Positions 1-7,158 of a DNA stretch of 64,000 bases are shown here, piece after piece. This DNA is from Burkholderiales bacterium. Its GTDB lineage: Bacteria; Pseudomonadota; Gammaproteobacteria; Burkholderiales; Burkholderiaceae_C. The position numbers and the translations under genes were made by a program. The stretch's first letter is position 1. Each line of letters begins with the position of its first letter. Below the pieces are notes generated by a model that was not told where the DNA came from, ran no database searches, and worked only from the letters and a program-made list of their open reading frames with translations. The stretch is from positions 1 to 64,000 of the forward strand of contig RXJW01000112.1 in assembly GCA_003963005.1 (NCBI GenBank). Direction: 5' to 3'.

Positions 1-423
1 CCGCTCGTCTTCGGTGTCACCGATGGCCAGCAGCACCTGGCGTAGCGGCTCTCCGAAGATGCCGCCCCAGGCCTGGAAGGCGGGGTACACGCGGCCGCGC
101 CGGCGGCCATCGGGGAGGTAGCCGTACAAGTGGCCAGCCAGGCGCAGCCTGTTGACCATCTGGTCGCCCAGGTGCAACTCGTATCCGATCTCGGCCGCCG
201 TGAGGTGGCGCATCGGCTGGTCGTCGGCTGCGCCGCGTCGGCCGGCCGGCCCGAGCAGCCGCAATTGCGACAGCCCGTGCTGCAGGGCGCGGAGCACATC
301 ACTGGAGATGTAGCGCTTGACCTCGGGGAGCAACTCCTCGAGGTGCCGCGCTGCCTTCCGTACGTCATCAATGACGCGATCGCCGACGTCGTCGGGCTGG
401 GGACTGGGCTGTTCGGTGGCCAT
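1..423 (-). CDS. HTH / MbcA-ParS-type antitoxin-like protein (3' end outside window)
   Basis: An open frame runs from ATG at 423 leftwards off the window, leaving 141 visible codons. After an acidic, helical N-terminus there is a possible helix-turn-helix (around residues 80-105, LTAAEIGYEL then VNRLRLAGHLYGY). It is followed by a basic RRRGRVYPAFQAW segment and GEPLRQVLLAIGD. The 'yPaFQ' motif followed by a PLRQVL helix resembles the C-terminal domain of MbcA/ParS/Xre-type antitoxins, and a similar motif occurs in the antitoxin at 60197-60655. If so, a RES- or ADP-ribosyl-type toxin may lie just outside the window. The family call is inference, because the decisive C-terminus is not visible. 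Confidence 0.6.
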   Translation of the reverse strand, partial: MATEQPSPQPDDVGDRVIDDVRKAARHLEELLPEVKRYISSDVLRALQHGLSQLRLLGPAGRRGAADDQPMRHLTAAEIGYELHLGDQMVNRLRLAGHLYGYLPDGRRRGRVYPAFQAWGGIFGEPLRQVLLAIGDTEDER

Positions 424-456
424 CGGGGTGATGTTGGTTTCGATGCAGGAATTGGC

Positions 457-667
457 GGTTTAAAGGTAGCGTAAACCCGATGCTCCGGGGCCGACGTTCT
501 CCGCGGCGCGGCCGAGCCGCAGGCCCGTCAAGGTGCCAGCAGCGTCTGCCAGCGGTTTGTTCCAAACCGCCAGTTTTTGCACCGAAAACCAGGCGCATTC
601 AAAATCACCGCACCTGTAAGTGCTTGATCTGCAATGGCGCTTCCTTCCAAAGCGCCAGTTTTTGCAC
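457..667. repeat. Repeated hairpins in a 427-base gene-free region
   Basis: No convincing gene lies between 424 and 850. Two related hairpins sit at 552-570 (gcggttt/aaaccgc, 5-nt loop) and 636-656 (ggcgctt/aagcgcc, 7-nt loop). Each is followed by the identical block GCCAGTTTTTGCAC (569-582 and 654-667), 85 bases apart. The stems differ in sequence but keep base pairing, while the flank and the TTCCAAA loop side stay constant. A weaker relative, ggttta/taaacc, lies at 457-477, just upstream of the leftward gene. They could be operator sites, or terminator-like hairpins read towards the right because the stem is followed by a T run. Function is unknown. Confidence 0.6.
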
Positions 668-850
668 GACCAACCACGGCACCCTCGAGATGCTGAGCCC
701 CGAGCCTGCCGCTTGGCGGCCCCCCTGGTCGCTGCAGGTTGACAGACGCCGGACGCCCCTCGGTCGGAAGCTTGCCATCACACAACGCCGGTGCGCAGCC
801 GTGGCTCGGTCCAAGCGCGGCACTGGCATTGCATCCAGTAAACTTGCCGT

Positions 851-1789
851 GTGACTGATCCCCTGCTTTCACAGCCAGCGCGGCTCATCGAGCGCCCACG
901 CGATTACGCAGCCCTGTTGGAGAGGCCCGCCTTCCGAGAGGTGCTCGACCGCAAGGAGCACAAGCTCAAAAGGGTTCTGTCCGGGTATAGCTTCCAGGCA
1001 CTGGTTCAATGTGGCTTGGCCGATTGCCGTACACCGCATCGAGACGGGTTCTTGGTAGAGACCGAGGACGGCCTTGAGACCAATGTGGGTCACGTGTGCG
1101 GTCGGAATGCCTTTGGCACGAAGTTCGATGTCGAACGAGCTGCCTACGAGCGAAAAAGAGAATTGCAGGACCTGGTCGATAGGGCGAAACAGCTCCAAGG
1201 ACAAGTTGACTTCGCGAGCCAGATGGTGAGGGATGTCTACAAGTCGCGTTTTGGCGTCGAGTGGATCGAGCGAATCAAATCGGCCCTGTACAAGGTGATC
1301 GGCGATGACCTTCTTAGCAGCCTCGAAGCGACGGAGCGTCGACACGAGCACGCAGTCAAACAGGCCAGGAGACGCAGCGAGGAAGAGATTGATCGCCTCG
1401 TCGCCGAGACCCACAGGAAAAGAGGCGATCTGACGTTTGAGACCGTCACCGTGGGCAGTCTCAAGCCGATGCCGTGGCTCGTCTTCGACTTCAAAGGCAC
1501 GCTGATCACAGAAACGCTGGAGCGCCTTCGCGACCTAGAGTTCCTCGACGTTGAAATGCTCGAGATGCCCGCTCTACGCCAGCGGGTCAGAGCGCTCAAT
1601 GGCTGGGAGCTGCGGGTCCGCGAAGCGGAGGACGCGATCTCGGCAGCGCACGAGTTCCTCACACCGGAGAACCTCGAGTTGCTCTCGCTCTGGATTCCCG
1701 AGGCACGCAGGCGCTACAGGGCCGCGCTGAGCGATTGGGCTCAGTCGCATGATTTTGAAGCTCTAAGGACTGGCGGCGCCAAACAGTGA
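851..1789 (+). CDS. Hypothetical coiled-coil protein with a Cys/His cluster
   Basis: 312-residue protein starting at GTG 851. Residues about 54-85 carry CGLADC, HRDG and HVCG, a C-x4-C...H-x-C arrangement that could bind zinc. Residues about 95-200 are charged and helical (RKRELQDLVDRAKQLQ, ERRHEHAVKQARRRSEEE), suggesting a coiled coil. A central segment (PMPWLVFDFKGTLI) looks like a folded beta-rich core. I do not recognise a family. It stands alone with no obvious operon partner, and codon use is typical of the window. The gene is probably real given its length and composition, but its role is unknown. Confidence 0.65.
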   Translation: MTDPLLSQPARLIERPRDYAALLERPAFREVLDRKEHKLKRVLSGYSFQALVQCGLADCRTPHRDGFLVETEDGLETNVGHVCGRNAFGTKFDVERAAYERKRELQDLVDRAKQLQGQVDFASQMVRDVYKSRFGVEWIERIKSALYKVIGDDLLSSLEATERRHEHAVKQARRRSEEEIDRLVAETHRKRGDLTFETVTVGSLKPMPWLVFDFKGTLITETLERLRDLEFLDVEMLEMPALRQRVRALNGWELRVREAEDAISAAHEFLTPENLELLSLWIPEARRRYRAALSDWAQSHDFEALRTGGAKQ

Positions 1790-1793
1790 CACC

Positions 1794-2072
1794 TCATCCG
1801 CGCTTCGGTTTCCGTCTGTGGATGCCGGCCATGGCCATGGCCGTGGTCAATTGTCGAGCGCGCTGTGCGCCGTCAAGCGTCGAAACAGCCTGTGATCTCC
1901 TAGTTGTGCCAGCGGCCTCGGCGACCGCCAGCAGCCGCTCCAGCTCCCTGTTGCGCTTCTCCAGCCCTCCTGTGCTACTGAAGGGCTTTGTACTGATGCC
2001 CGGCCTGTTGCGTCTGTGTACGTAGGTCGTCAGCCGTGGTCGCCCTGACAACGCCGAGGAAATAGTTCGCAC
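1794..2072 (-). CDS. Doubtful small ORF
   Basis: 92 codons, rich in Arg, Ser and Thr, with one helical stretch (GLEKRNRELERLLAVAEAAG) that could be a short coiled coil. No family is recognised. It lies in a stretch (1790-2700) that also holds a decayed gene, so it may itself be a remnant. The stop of the rightward gene at 1789 is only 4 bases from its end. Low confidence that it is expressed. Confidence 0.25.
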   Translation of the reverse strand: MRTISSALSGRPRLTTYVHRRNRPGISTKPFSSTGGLEKRNRELERLLAVAEAAGTTRRSQAVSTLDGAQRARQLTTAMAMAGIHRRKPKRG

Positions 2073-2084
2073 GCTCAGCCTTCC

Positions 2085-2462
2085 TCAGTTGCGCTCAGGC
2101 GCTTGAGCACCCACGGCGGGCACATCCAATCGTTCATGCGCGCCAAACGTTGATCCGGTGCATCGCCATGGGTCAAGAGATACCCAGCGTTGATCGATCT
2201 CAGCGCTGTACTGGAACCGGTTGTTCCGGTCTGGGCGACCGGGTCGAAGTTTGCAAAAGTGTGTCGCAACATCGGCATCGATGCCGCCGTCCGCGGTGTT
2301 GATGTCCGCCGGCACGTTGATGGCGGTGATGGGCGCGCCCACCTTGGCCGCCTCGATGACCAGGAGCTGGCGGAACAGGTCGACGGCCTGGCCGGCGTCG
2401 ATCTGCTTCAGGTCCTCGGTTCTGACGTCAAGAGGTCCAGCGATGTCAGTCGACAAGCTCAT
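2085..2462 (-). pseudogene. Fragment of a large defence-type protein (N-terminal part only)
   Basis: From ATG 2462 the frame reads MSLSTDIAGPLDV then TEDLKQIDAGQAVDLFRQLL, followed by an INVPADINTADGGIDADV motif. This style (LDxxQAVxLFRxLLxxEAxxxG ... INxxDGGIDAxV) is typical of the N-terminus of long, often NTPase-containing proteins found in defence islands. After the GGIDADV motif the expected continuation is lost: the frame turns into low-complexity Arg/Trp/Cys-rich sequence and stops. A neighbouring frame (2075-2278) holds equally unconvincing residues. I read this as a truncated remnant. The family assignment rests on pattern memory, not a search. Confidence 0.45.
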
Positions 2463-2469
2463 CCCGGCC

Positions 2470-2640
2470 TCACTGTTGAGCCGGCAAGTTTCCCATGCAC
2501 GTAGTTGCATCGCAGGCGAGGCCCAAGGCCTTCGCAGCCCACTGCACGTCGTCCTCGTCGCCCGGTGCAGTTCTGAGGCCTTCAATTCGATGACGGATCA
2601 GGTCTGCCGCCTCCTCACCGTACAAACCCTTGGTTTGCAT
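2470..2640 (-). CDS. Doubtful small ORF upstream of the gene remnant
   Basis: The frame starting at ATG 2640 reads MQTKGLYGEEAADLIRHRIE and continues with an acidic GDEDDVQWAAKALGLACD segment, 56 residues in all. The composition is soluble and protein-like, but I recognise no family. It ends 8 bases before the start of the decayed gene at 2462, so it may have been the first gene of the same transcription unit. A longer version from 2706 is possible. Confidence 0.25.
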   Translation of the reverse strand: MQTKGLYGEEAADLIRHRIEGLRTAPGDEDDVQWAAKALGLACDATTCMGNLPAQQ

Positions 2641-2757
2641 CGAAAATTCGTCAACGTTCCCACGGACGGAAGTCGGACTTCCCGCGAGTGAGGGTGGCGA
2701 GTGCACCGCCCGCTGCTAAAACTGGTGCCTGGACTTGCTGTCGAGAGGTCTCACACC

Positions 2758-2964
2758 ATGAACGCCGAACGCGCCTTCGTCTCCATGTTGCTGGTTGCCG
2801 CCGTTGTCGGCTTGGCGTTCCTCGGCTTGGCCGTGGGCCAGGCGATCAAGCTTGGCGAGATCACCGCGGTGCTGCGACACCCGTTGCTGGGCTCCGGAAC
2901 CGCGTCCCTGGTCACCGCGGCCCTCGGCGGCCTGCTGCTCCTGACGTTGCGGCCGCAACGTTGA
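2758..2964 (+). CDS. Small two-helix membrane protein
   Basis: 68-residue protein from ATG 2758, preceded by GAGAGG about 10 bases upstream. Two hydrophobic segments are visible: residues about 8-28 (SMLLVAAVVGLAFLGLAVG) and 45-63 (GTASLVTAALGGLLLLTL), separated by a short loop and followed by a basic tail (RPQR). Such topology predicts an inner-membrane protein. No family is recognised and no operon partner is evident. A longer version starting at 2701 is possible, but its extra 19 residues look non-coding. Confidence 0.45.
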   Translation: MNAERAFVSMLLVAAVVGLAFLGLAVGQAIKLGEITAVLRHPLLGSGTASLVTAALGGLLLLTLRPQR

Positions 2965-3173
2965 GGCCTTCAAGGGCGAGGGCCTGTGGCCTGGCGGTGC
3001 TACTTTTCTGGGCAGACTGACCCTCGACTACGGGCGACAACGGCTTAGCGCCGGCCGCCAGCGGTTATCAACAGAGTTGCCCACCAATCGGTCGAACAAC
3101 CTGTTGGCGTAGCGGCGCCGACTTCACGCCCACCATGGTCTGATGTGAGTTGGATCCGCTTGTCGATCAGCTT

Positions 3174-3482
3174 TCAGGACCCCAGGCGAAAAGCCAGGGC
3201 CTGCTTCAACACAGTCCCTTGCGGAGGATCGCCTGCCTTCCACTCGCCATCGGACAAGACGTAAACAACATCGACCTCGCCCGTCCCGCCGACCGCCACG
3301 ATGATGTGGCGAACATCAGGCATCACGGAGGTCGCAACCTTGATCGCACCCGCCATATCGGTGCTGTTCACCGGCTTGATCAGCAGCACCACGTGACCCG
3401 GCTCCGGCACGAGCAAGCCGAACCAGTTGCACATCAGGTCGTCGTTCCAAATAGGTTCAGGCGTCTTCTCGTTGAGGGCCAT
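3174..3482 (-). CDS. Hypothetical protein downstream of the nuclease-like gene
   Basis: 102-residue soluble protein starting at ATG 3482. It has alternating hydrophobic strands (LLVPEPGHVVLLIKPVN, RHIIVAVGGTGEVDVVYVL) and no signal peptide or membrane segment. It lies 92 bases downstream of the PD-(D/E)XK-like gene on the same strand and could be co-transcribed. I do not recognise a family. The amphipathic strand pattern and normal codon use support it being a real gene. Confidence 0.55.
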   Translation of the reverse strand: MALNEKTPEPIWNDDLMCNWFGLLVPEPGHVVLLIKPVNSTDMAGAIKVATSVMPDVRHIIVAVGGTGEVDVVYVLSDGEWKAGDPPQGTVLKQALAFRLGS

Positions 3483-3574
3483 CTGGCGTTCCTTAAGGCT
3501 TGCACTGGCGGGACCGGCGCAGCAGGTCCCGTCGCAAGCATATTCGCCAGGCGAACTGCACGGTCCGGCTCGGC

Positions 3575-4837
3575 CTAGCTGATGCCGCCAGAGCCCCTGA
3601 GCGGGGCCCTAAAGCTCTCGTGCCAATGGGGGCTCGTCTCCTTCACGAAGAAGTTCGTCACGCCCCCCATGTCCGTAATGCCGTCGTCCGTCGGGTATAG
3701 GCCGCTGCGGCTGCCAAAGACGACACCCACGACGTGGTCAGGCGCGTTCGTCAGGAAGTCGCTGACGCCTTTGCGCAGCGCCGTGGGTTGCTGGCTAGGG
3801 TCGCTGTCTTGCTCATGGACCGACATCAACTGCTCGGCGTCCAATCCTTGGAGCGCGACCCAGAACAGGGAGCCTCGCTGTCCCGTGAACTGCCGGGAAG
3901 CCGAGTCTTTGAGCGTCGCAAACACCTGATCCAGGACATCGTCCTCGACGGCACTCTGAATGACGAGGGCCAGCATGCCCCCGCTCGGCGTGCCATACAG
4001 GGCCGCCTCGCGGTTGGTCGTCCCTGTTGCTGCATCGATGGCATCGCGAAAGGTTTGGCGATCACCCGCCATGGCCGCTGAGAGGTGCTCTGGCTCGAAG
4101 TTCGCCAAGCGTAGTTCCATACCCCCGCCCAGGCTGGTGCTGGTGCCTGCCACAACCCCAGAAACTACCGCCCGGGTGAGCGCCGCCCGCTCTTCCGGGT
4201 CACTTGGCAGCCGATTGGGCACCGTCAACACGACGGCCAGGCCATTGCGCAAGTGCTGCGCTACAGCGGAGATGTCCTTCCATACCTCTCCCCAGAAGTT
4301 GAGCGCATCCAATCGATGAATGCGTCTGCCCTTGTCATCGGAGATCGACTTGCATTCGATTTCGAGCCCGGATGGGCCAAGGTCGTCGACCAGAAGATCG
4401 AAGGTGCCGGTGTTGTTCGCCCGGTGCCACGGCACTTGATTTCCCCGACGCGTGAAGTGCGTTGCAGCCTGCAACTCAAGCCGCAGTCCGTGCATGTTCT
4501 CCGAGCTGCTGAAGGCCGTTTTGACGCGCTTGACAAAGGTACGAGCCTGCTTCGTCGTGCAGAGGCTCAAGACCCCCAGCACCTGCGCGGCGAACCCTAG
4601 AGCGGGAAAGATGGACCGGTCGTTGAAGGCCCATGGCGGCACGTCGCCACGTGCGGCCACCAGTACGCGCAGCTTCTCCAACTGGTAGGCAATGGCGTAC
4701 TCGGATCGCAGGTAGTCCTGCAGAAAGGGATTTGAGCGGATGGCGGCCTCTTGCCTCGCCACGGCCCCTTGCCAGTGTTCCGGCCCAATCGCGGTCGCAA
4801 GCCGCCGATAGATCGCAGGCATCTGCGCTGTGGTCAT
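3575..4837 (-). CDS. Putative PD-(D/E)XK-fold nuclease-like protein
   Basis: About 420 residues from ATG 4837; a GTG at 4915 would add 26 residues. The N-terminal half is helical (IYRRLATAIG...YAIAYQLEKLRVL). In the middle, GNQVPWHR is followed by GTFDLLVDDLGPSGLEIECK. This D-(x)n-E-x-C-K spacing matches the PD-(D/E)XK nuclease core, where the Asp and Glu bind metal and the Lys is catalytic. The C-terminal third has no recognised motif. Fold assignment is inference from one motif. Neighbours (defence remnant, KfrA) suggest island or plasmid context, so a role in DNA or RNA cleavage is plausible but unproven. Confidence 0.6.
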   Translation of the reverse strand: MTTAQMPAIYRRLATAIGPEHWQGAVARQEAAIRSNPFLQDYLRSEYAIAYQLEKLRVLVAARGDVPPWAFNDRSIFPALGFAAQVLGVLSLCTTKQARTFVKRVKTAFSSSENMHGLRLELQAATHFTRRGNQVPWHRANNTGTFDLLVDDLGPSGLEIECKSISDDKGRRIHRLDALNFWGEVWKDISAVAQHLRNGLAVVLTVPNRLPSDPEERAALTRAVVSGVVAGTSTSLGGGMELRLANFEPEHLSAAMAGDRQTFRDAIDAATGTTNREAALYGTPSGGMLALVIQSAVEDDVLDQVFATLKDSASRQFTGQRGSLFWVALQGLDAEQLMSVHEQDSDPSQQPTALRKGVSDFLTNAPDHVVGVVFGSRSGLYPTDDGITDMGGVTNFFVKETSPHWHESFRAPLRGSGGIS

Positions 4838-4963
4838 CTCTGTCGCTAGCACGTCGCTCCGCCGTTTCGCTTGTTGAGTGTTGGCTGCTATTCGGGAACT
4901 GCTCGGCTGAGGCACTGCACCGGCGACCGGCGCTGGCCGCCGTTGCTACGGCAATCGCCGCGG

Positions 4964-6007
4964 TCAGCCTGCCGCGGCAGCTTTGCTCTTGGCTTTGCCA
5001 GCAGGCGCTGGCTGGCTGATCCGGGCCAGCAATTCCTTGACCATTTCGCTCTGCGACTGCGCCGTAGCGGTGGCACCCGCCAGCGAGCGCTCCAGCTCGG
5101 CATTGCGCTGCTCCAGGTCGCTGGCCCGGGCGCGCAGGGTTTCGTACTGCTGGGCCGCCTGCTGAGCGTGGCCGCGCATGTCCTCGACAAGCTGGTTCTG
5201 GACGGCCAGGCGCTCGGCTGCCGGCTTCAGCTCGCGCAGCTGCTCGTCGACCTGACGCCGCTCGGCTCGTGCGGCAGAGAGCTGCGCAAGGGCATCCGCT
5301 TTCTCCTGCAGCGCCGATCGCAGTTCGGTCTGCTTGGCCGTCAGGGCCTCGGCGGCGGTGGCCACTTCGCGCTGCAGGTACTGGAGTTGCTGCTCGTGCT
5401 GCCGGGCCTCCCGGTCGCGCTGCTCGCGGGACGCATTGCGGAAGTGTTCCAAAGCCTCGCGCGCATGGGCGTGCTTCTCTTCCAGCGATGCCACCTGGGC
5501 CTGGGCCGCCTTGAGTTGCTCCTGGGCGCCTTCGAGCTGGGCGGTGAGCTGCGTGATCAGTTGGCCATGTTCCAGGCGCAGCGCGGCCAGCTCGACCTCC
5601 ACCCGCTGGCGCGCGGCGCGCTCGGTCGATAGCTCGACCTGGCTGCGCTCCGCTTCGGTCCGGCCCGAGCGGGCTTCGCCACGGGCCTTCTCCAGCTGCT
5701 CCTTCAGGCCGCGCACCTCTTCGGCATGACCGGCCTTGAGCGCGTCGAAACGCTCTTGCGCCTCGAATTCCAGGCGACCGGCCAGGTTGGTGACGAAGGA
5801 CAGCAGCTCCTCGCTGACCGATCCCTGCGGCACGCCGGCGCCACCTTCGTCGGCCTCGATGTCCTTCAGGTGGCGAAAGATCGTCGCCTTCGACCCGGTG
5901 TTGCCGAGTTCGATGCGGATGGCGTCGATCGACGGGTGCTTGCCCGCCTTGATCAGCGCCAGCCTAGCCCGTTGGACCTCGCCCTTCGTCACGCCTGCTC
6001 GTGCCAT
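4964..6007 (-). CDS. kfrA: KfrA-like DNA-binding coiled-coil protein
   Basis: About 347 residues from ATG 6007; a GTG at 6019 is also possible. Residues 1-60 (GVTKGEVQRARLALIKAGKH, then ATIFRHLKDIE) match the KfrA N-terminal DNA-binding domain. Residues about 85-330 are a long Ala/Glu/Gln/Arg-rich coiled coil, and the C-terminus is Ala/Lys-rich. KfrA proteins are plasmid- or island-borne, repress their own promoter and are linked to plasmid stability. A palindrome just upstream (6028-6051) fits autoregulation. This is one of the clearest signs that the left part of the window is plasmid- or ICE-derived. Confidence 0.85.
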   Translation of the reverse strand: MARAGVTKGEVQRARLALIKAGKHPSIDAIRIELGNTGSKATIFRHLKDIEADEGGAGVPQGSVSEELLSFVTNLAGRLEFEAQERFDALKAGHAEEVRGLKEQLEKARGEARSGRTEAERSQVELSTERAARQRVEVELAALRLEHGQLITQLTAQLEGAQEQLKAAQAQVASLEEKHAHAREALEHFRNASREQRDREARQHEQQLQYLQREVATAAEALTAKQTELRSALQEKADALAQLSAARAERRQVDEQLRELKPAAERLAVQNQLVEDMRGHAQQAAQQYETLRARASDLEQRNAELERSLAGATATAQSQSEMVKELLARISQPAPAGKAKSKAAAAG

Positions 6008-6027
6008 GTCTGCCACCAATTTCGTAT

Positions 6028-6051
6028 GTATTACGTAATGCGAGTATTACG
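6028..6051. promoter_or_regulatory. Candidate KfrA autoregulatory operator
   Basis: A perfect 10-bp palindrome ATTACGTAAT lies at 6030-6039. The octamer GTATTACG occurs at 6028-6035 and again at 6044-6051, 16 bp apart. The cluster begins about 20 bases upstream of the kfrA start, the usual place for a self-repression site. Binding is inferred. Confidence 0.5.
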
Positions 6052-6093
6052 CACCACGATACAGGCGTCAAGGCGTAGAAATCGGCCGGTTTA

Positions 6094-6126
6094 TCAGAAG
6101 GCTTAATAGCTTGTTATTCCTTCTGA
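6094..6126. other. Hairpin in the 336-base gap upstream of kfrA
   Basis: TCAGAAGG (6094-6101) pairs with CCTTCTGA (6119-6126), with a further AATA/TATT pairing inside the loop. No T run follows on either strand, so it is not a standard terminator. The rest of 6008-6343 holds only the operator-like palindrome and no gene I can support. Confidence 0.4.
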
Positions 6127-6343
6127 GGCGGGGGCTGGAGGCCACGAGCCTGCGGCCGGCGCACGAAAACCAGGAAATCAGCCAAGTTGCCCCCAGCGTT
6201 CCCCGCGAGTTGGCCCCGATGCACGGCGGGTAGAGGGACGGCCGACCGCTGCTCGTGCGGTGGAGCGATAGCCCGAGCAGAGTCCACTGGCCGAACCCAC
6301 CCTTCGAGATTCGATGGCAGTCAGTCGAAGCGGAGAGTTGCGG

Positions 6344-7147
6344 CTACACCTTGGTGGCAGCATCCAGCTTTCGATGGACGAAGGACACTAGCGCGAGCAT
6401 GTCAAGCGCGTCCTGCTCTGGCATCACCCATACGACCTTTGGCGCATGCGCAGTCGGGTTGCGGATGGCGCCGAACAGGCCCACCAGGAGGTTGCCAATG
6501 CCCTTCTGTTCACTCACTTCGGTCTCGGTGCGCAGGCCGTTCAAGTTGATGAGCGGAACCTTCGTCGACAGCGCCTGGTTGACAAGTTCGGCACCGTCCA
6601 GCGTCAGCCCGGACATCAGGCGCAGACGCTCAGCGAGCCCTTTGACGGCTTCAAAGACGGCATGGAAGTAATTCTCAGCCAACAGCTCGGCCGTGCAGTA
6701 CGCGAACACCTCGGGATGAGTGCCTCGCGACTCAAGCAAGGCCTTCAAGCGACGAGCCCGCGCGACGGCTCCAACGACCGTCGTCTCCTTCGTGGTTCGA
6801 ATCACCTGGCCCTGATCGTTGACGGCATAGCCTGCCAGAGACAGCACGACGTTGAGCCCGTCCTGGAGACGGTGGAACTTCTCCGGCTCTTGAACAAACC
6901 GGGCCGGCTTCATGGCACGGTTGATGAACATGATGAGGTGGTTGCCCACCTGGTGCCTGTTCTGCTGCTGGGCGAGCGCGTTGTACAGCCGCTTCCATTT
7001 GGTAAAGCCGGGCGACGGATCCTCGACGCCCATGTCAGCGAGCAGGTGCCCGATCTCAGGGCCTGAGAGACCCTCATGCGTGTCGCCGAGGACGCGGCAT
7101 GCGGCCTCAAGCACCGAGACATCGAAGCATGGCAGGTGGTTCACCAT
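6344..7147 (-). CDS. Ymh-family (TIGR02391) protein
   Basis: 267 residues from ATG 7147; a TTG at 7150 would add one residue. The C-terminal half contains the signature of the Hypoth_Ymh/TIGR02391 family: AELLAENYFHAVFEAVKGLA, a middle helix with GAELVNQALS, then GIGNLLVGLFGAIRNPTAH. The N-terminal half (GLSGPEIGHLLADMGVEDP) looks like a small helical domain. Members are abundant in mobile and defence-rich regions; the biochemical function is not established. It begins 11 bases downstream of the copper efflux operon on the same strand and may be read through from it by chance of insertion. Confidence 0.8.
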   Translation of the reverse strand: MVNHLPCFDVSVLEAACRVLGDTHEGLSGPEIGHLLADMGVEDPSPGFTKWKRLYNALAQQQNRHQVGNHLIMFINRAMKPARFVQEPEKFHRLQDGLNVVLSLAGYAVNDQGQVIRTTKETTVVGAVARARRLKALLESRGTHPEVFAYCTAELLAENYFHAVFEAVKGLAERLRLMSGLTLDGAELVNQALSTKVPLINLNGLRTETEVSEQKGIGNLLVGLFGAIRNPTAHAPKVVWVMPEQDALDMLALVSFVHRKLDAATKV

Positions 7148-7158
7148 CAACCCTTACG

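Noticed and set aside
608..640. Another TGTAAG promoter motif
   Set aside because: TGTAAG occurs here but no CGTC lies 15-18 bases downstream, and no gene follows at a suitable distance.
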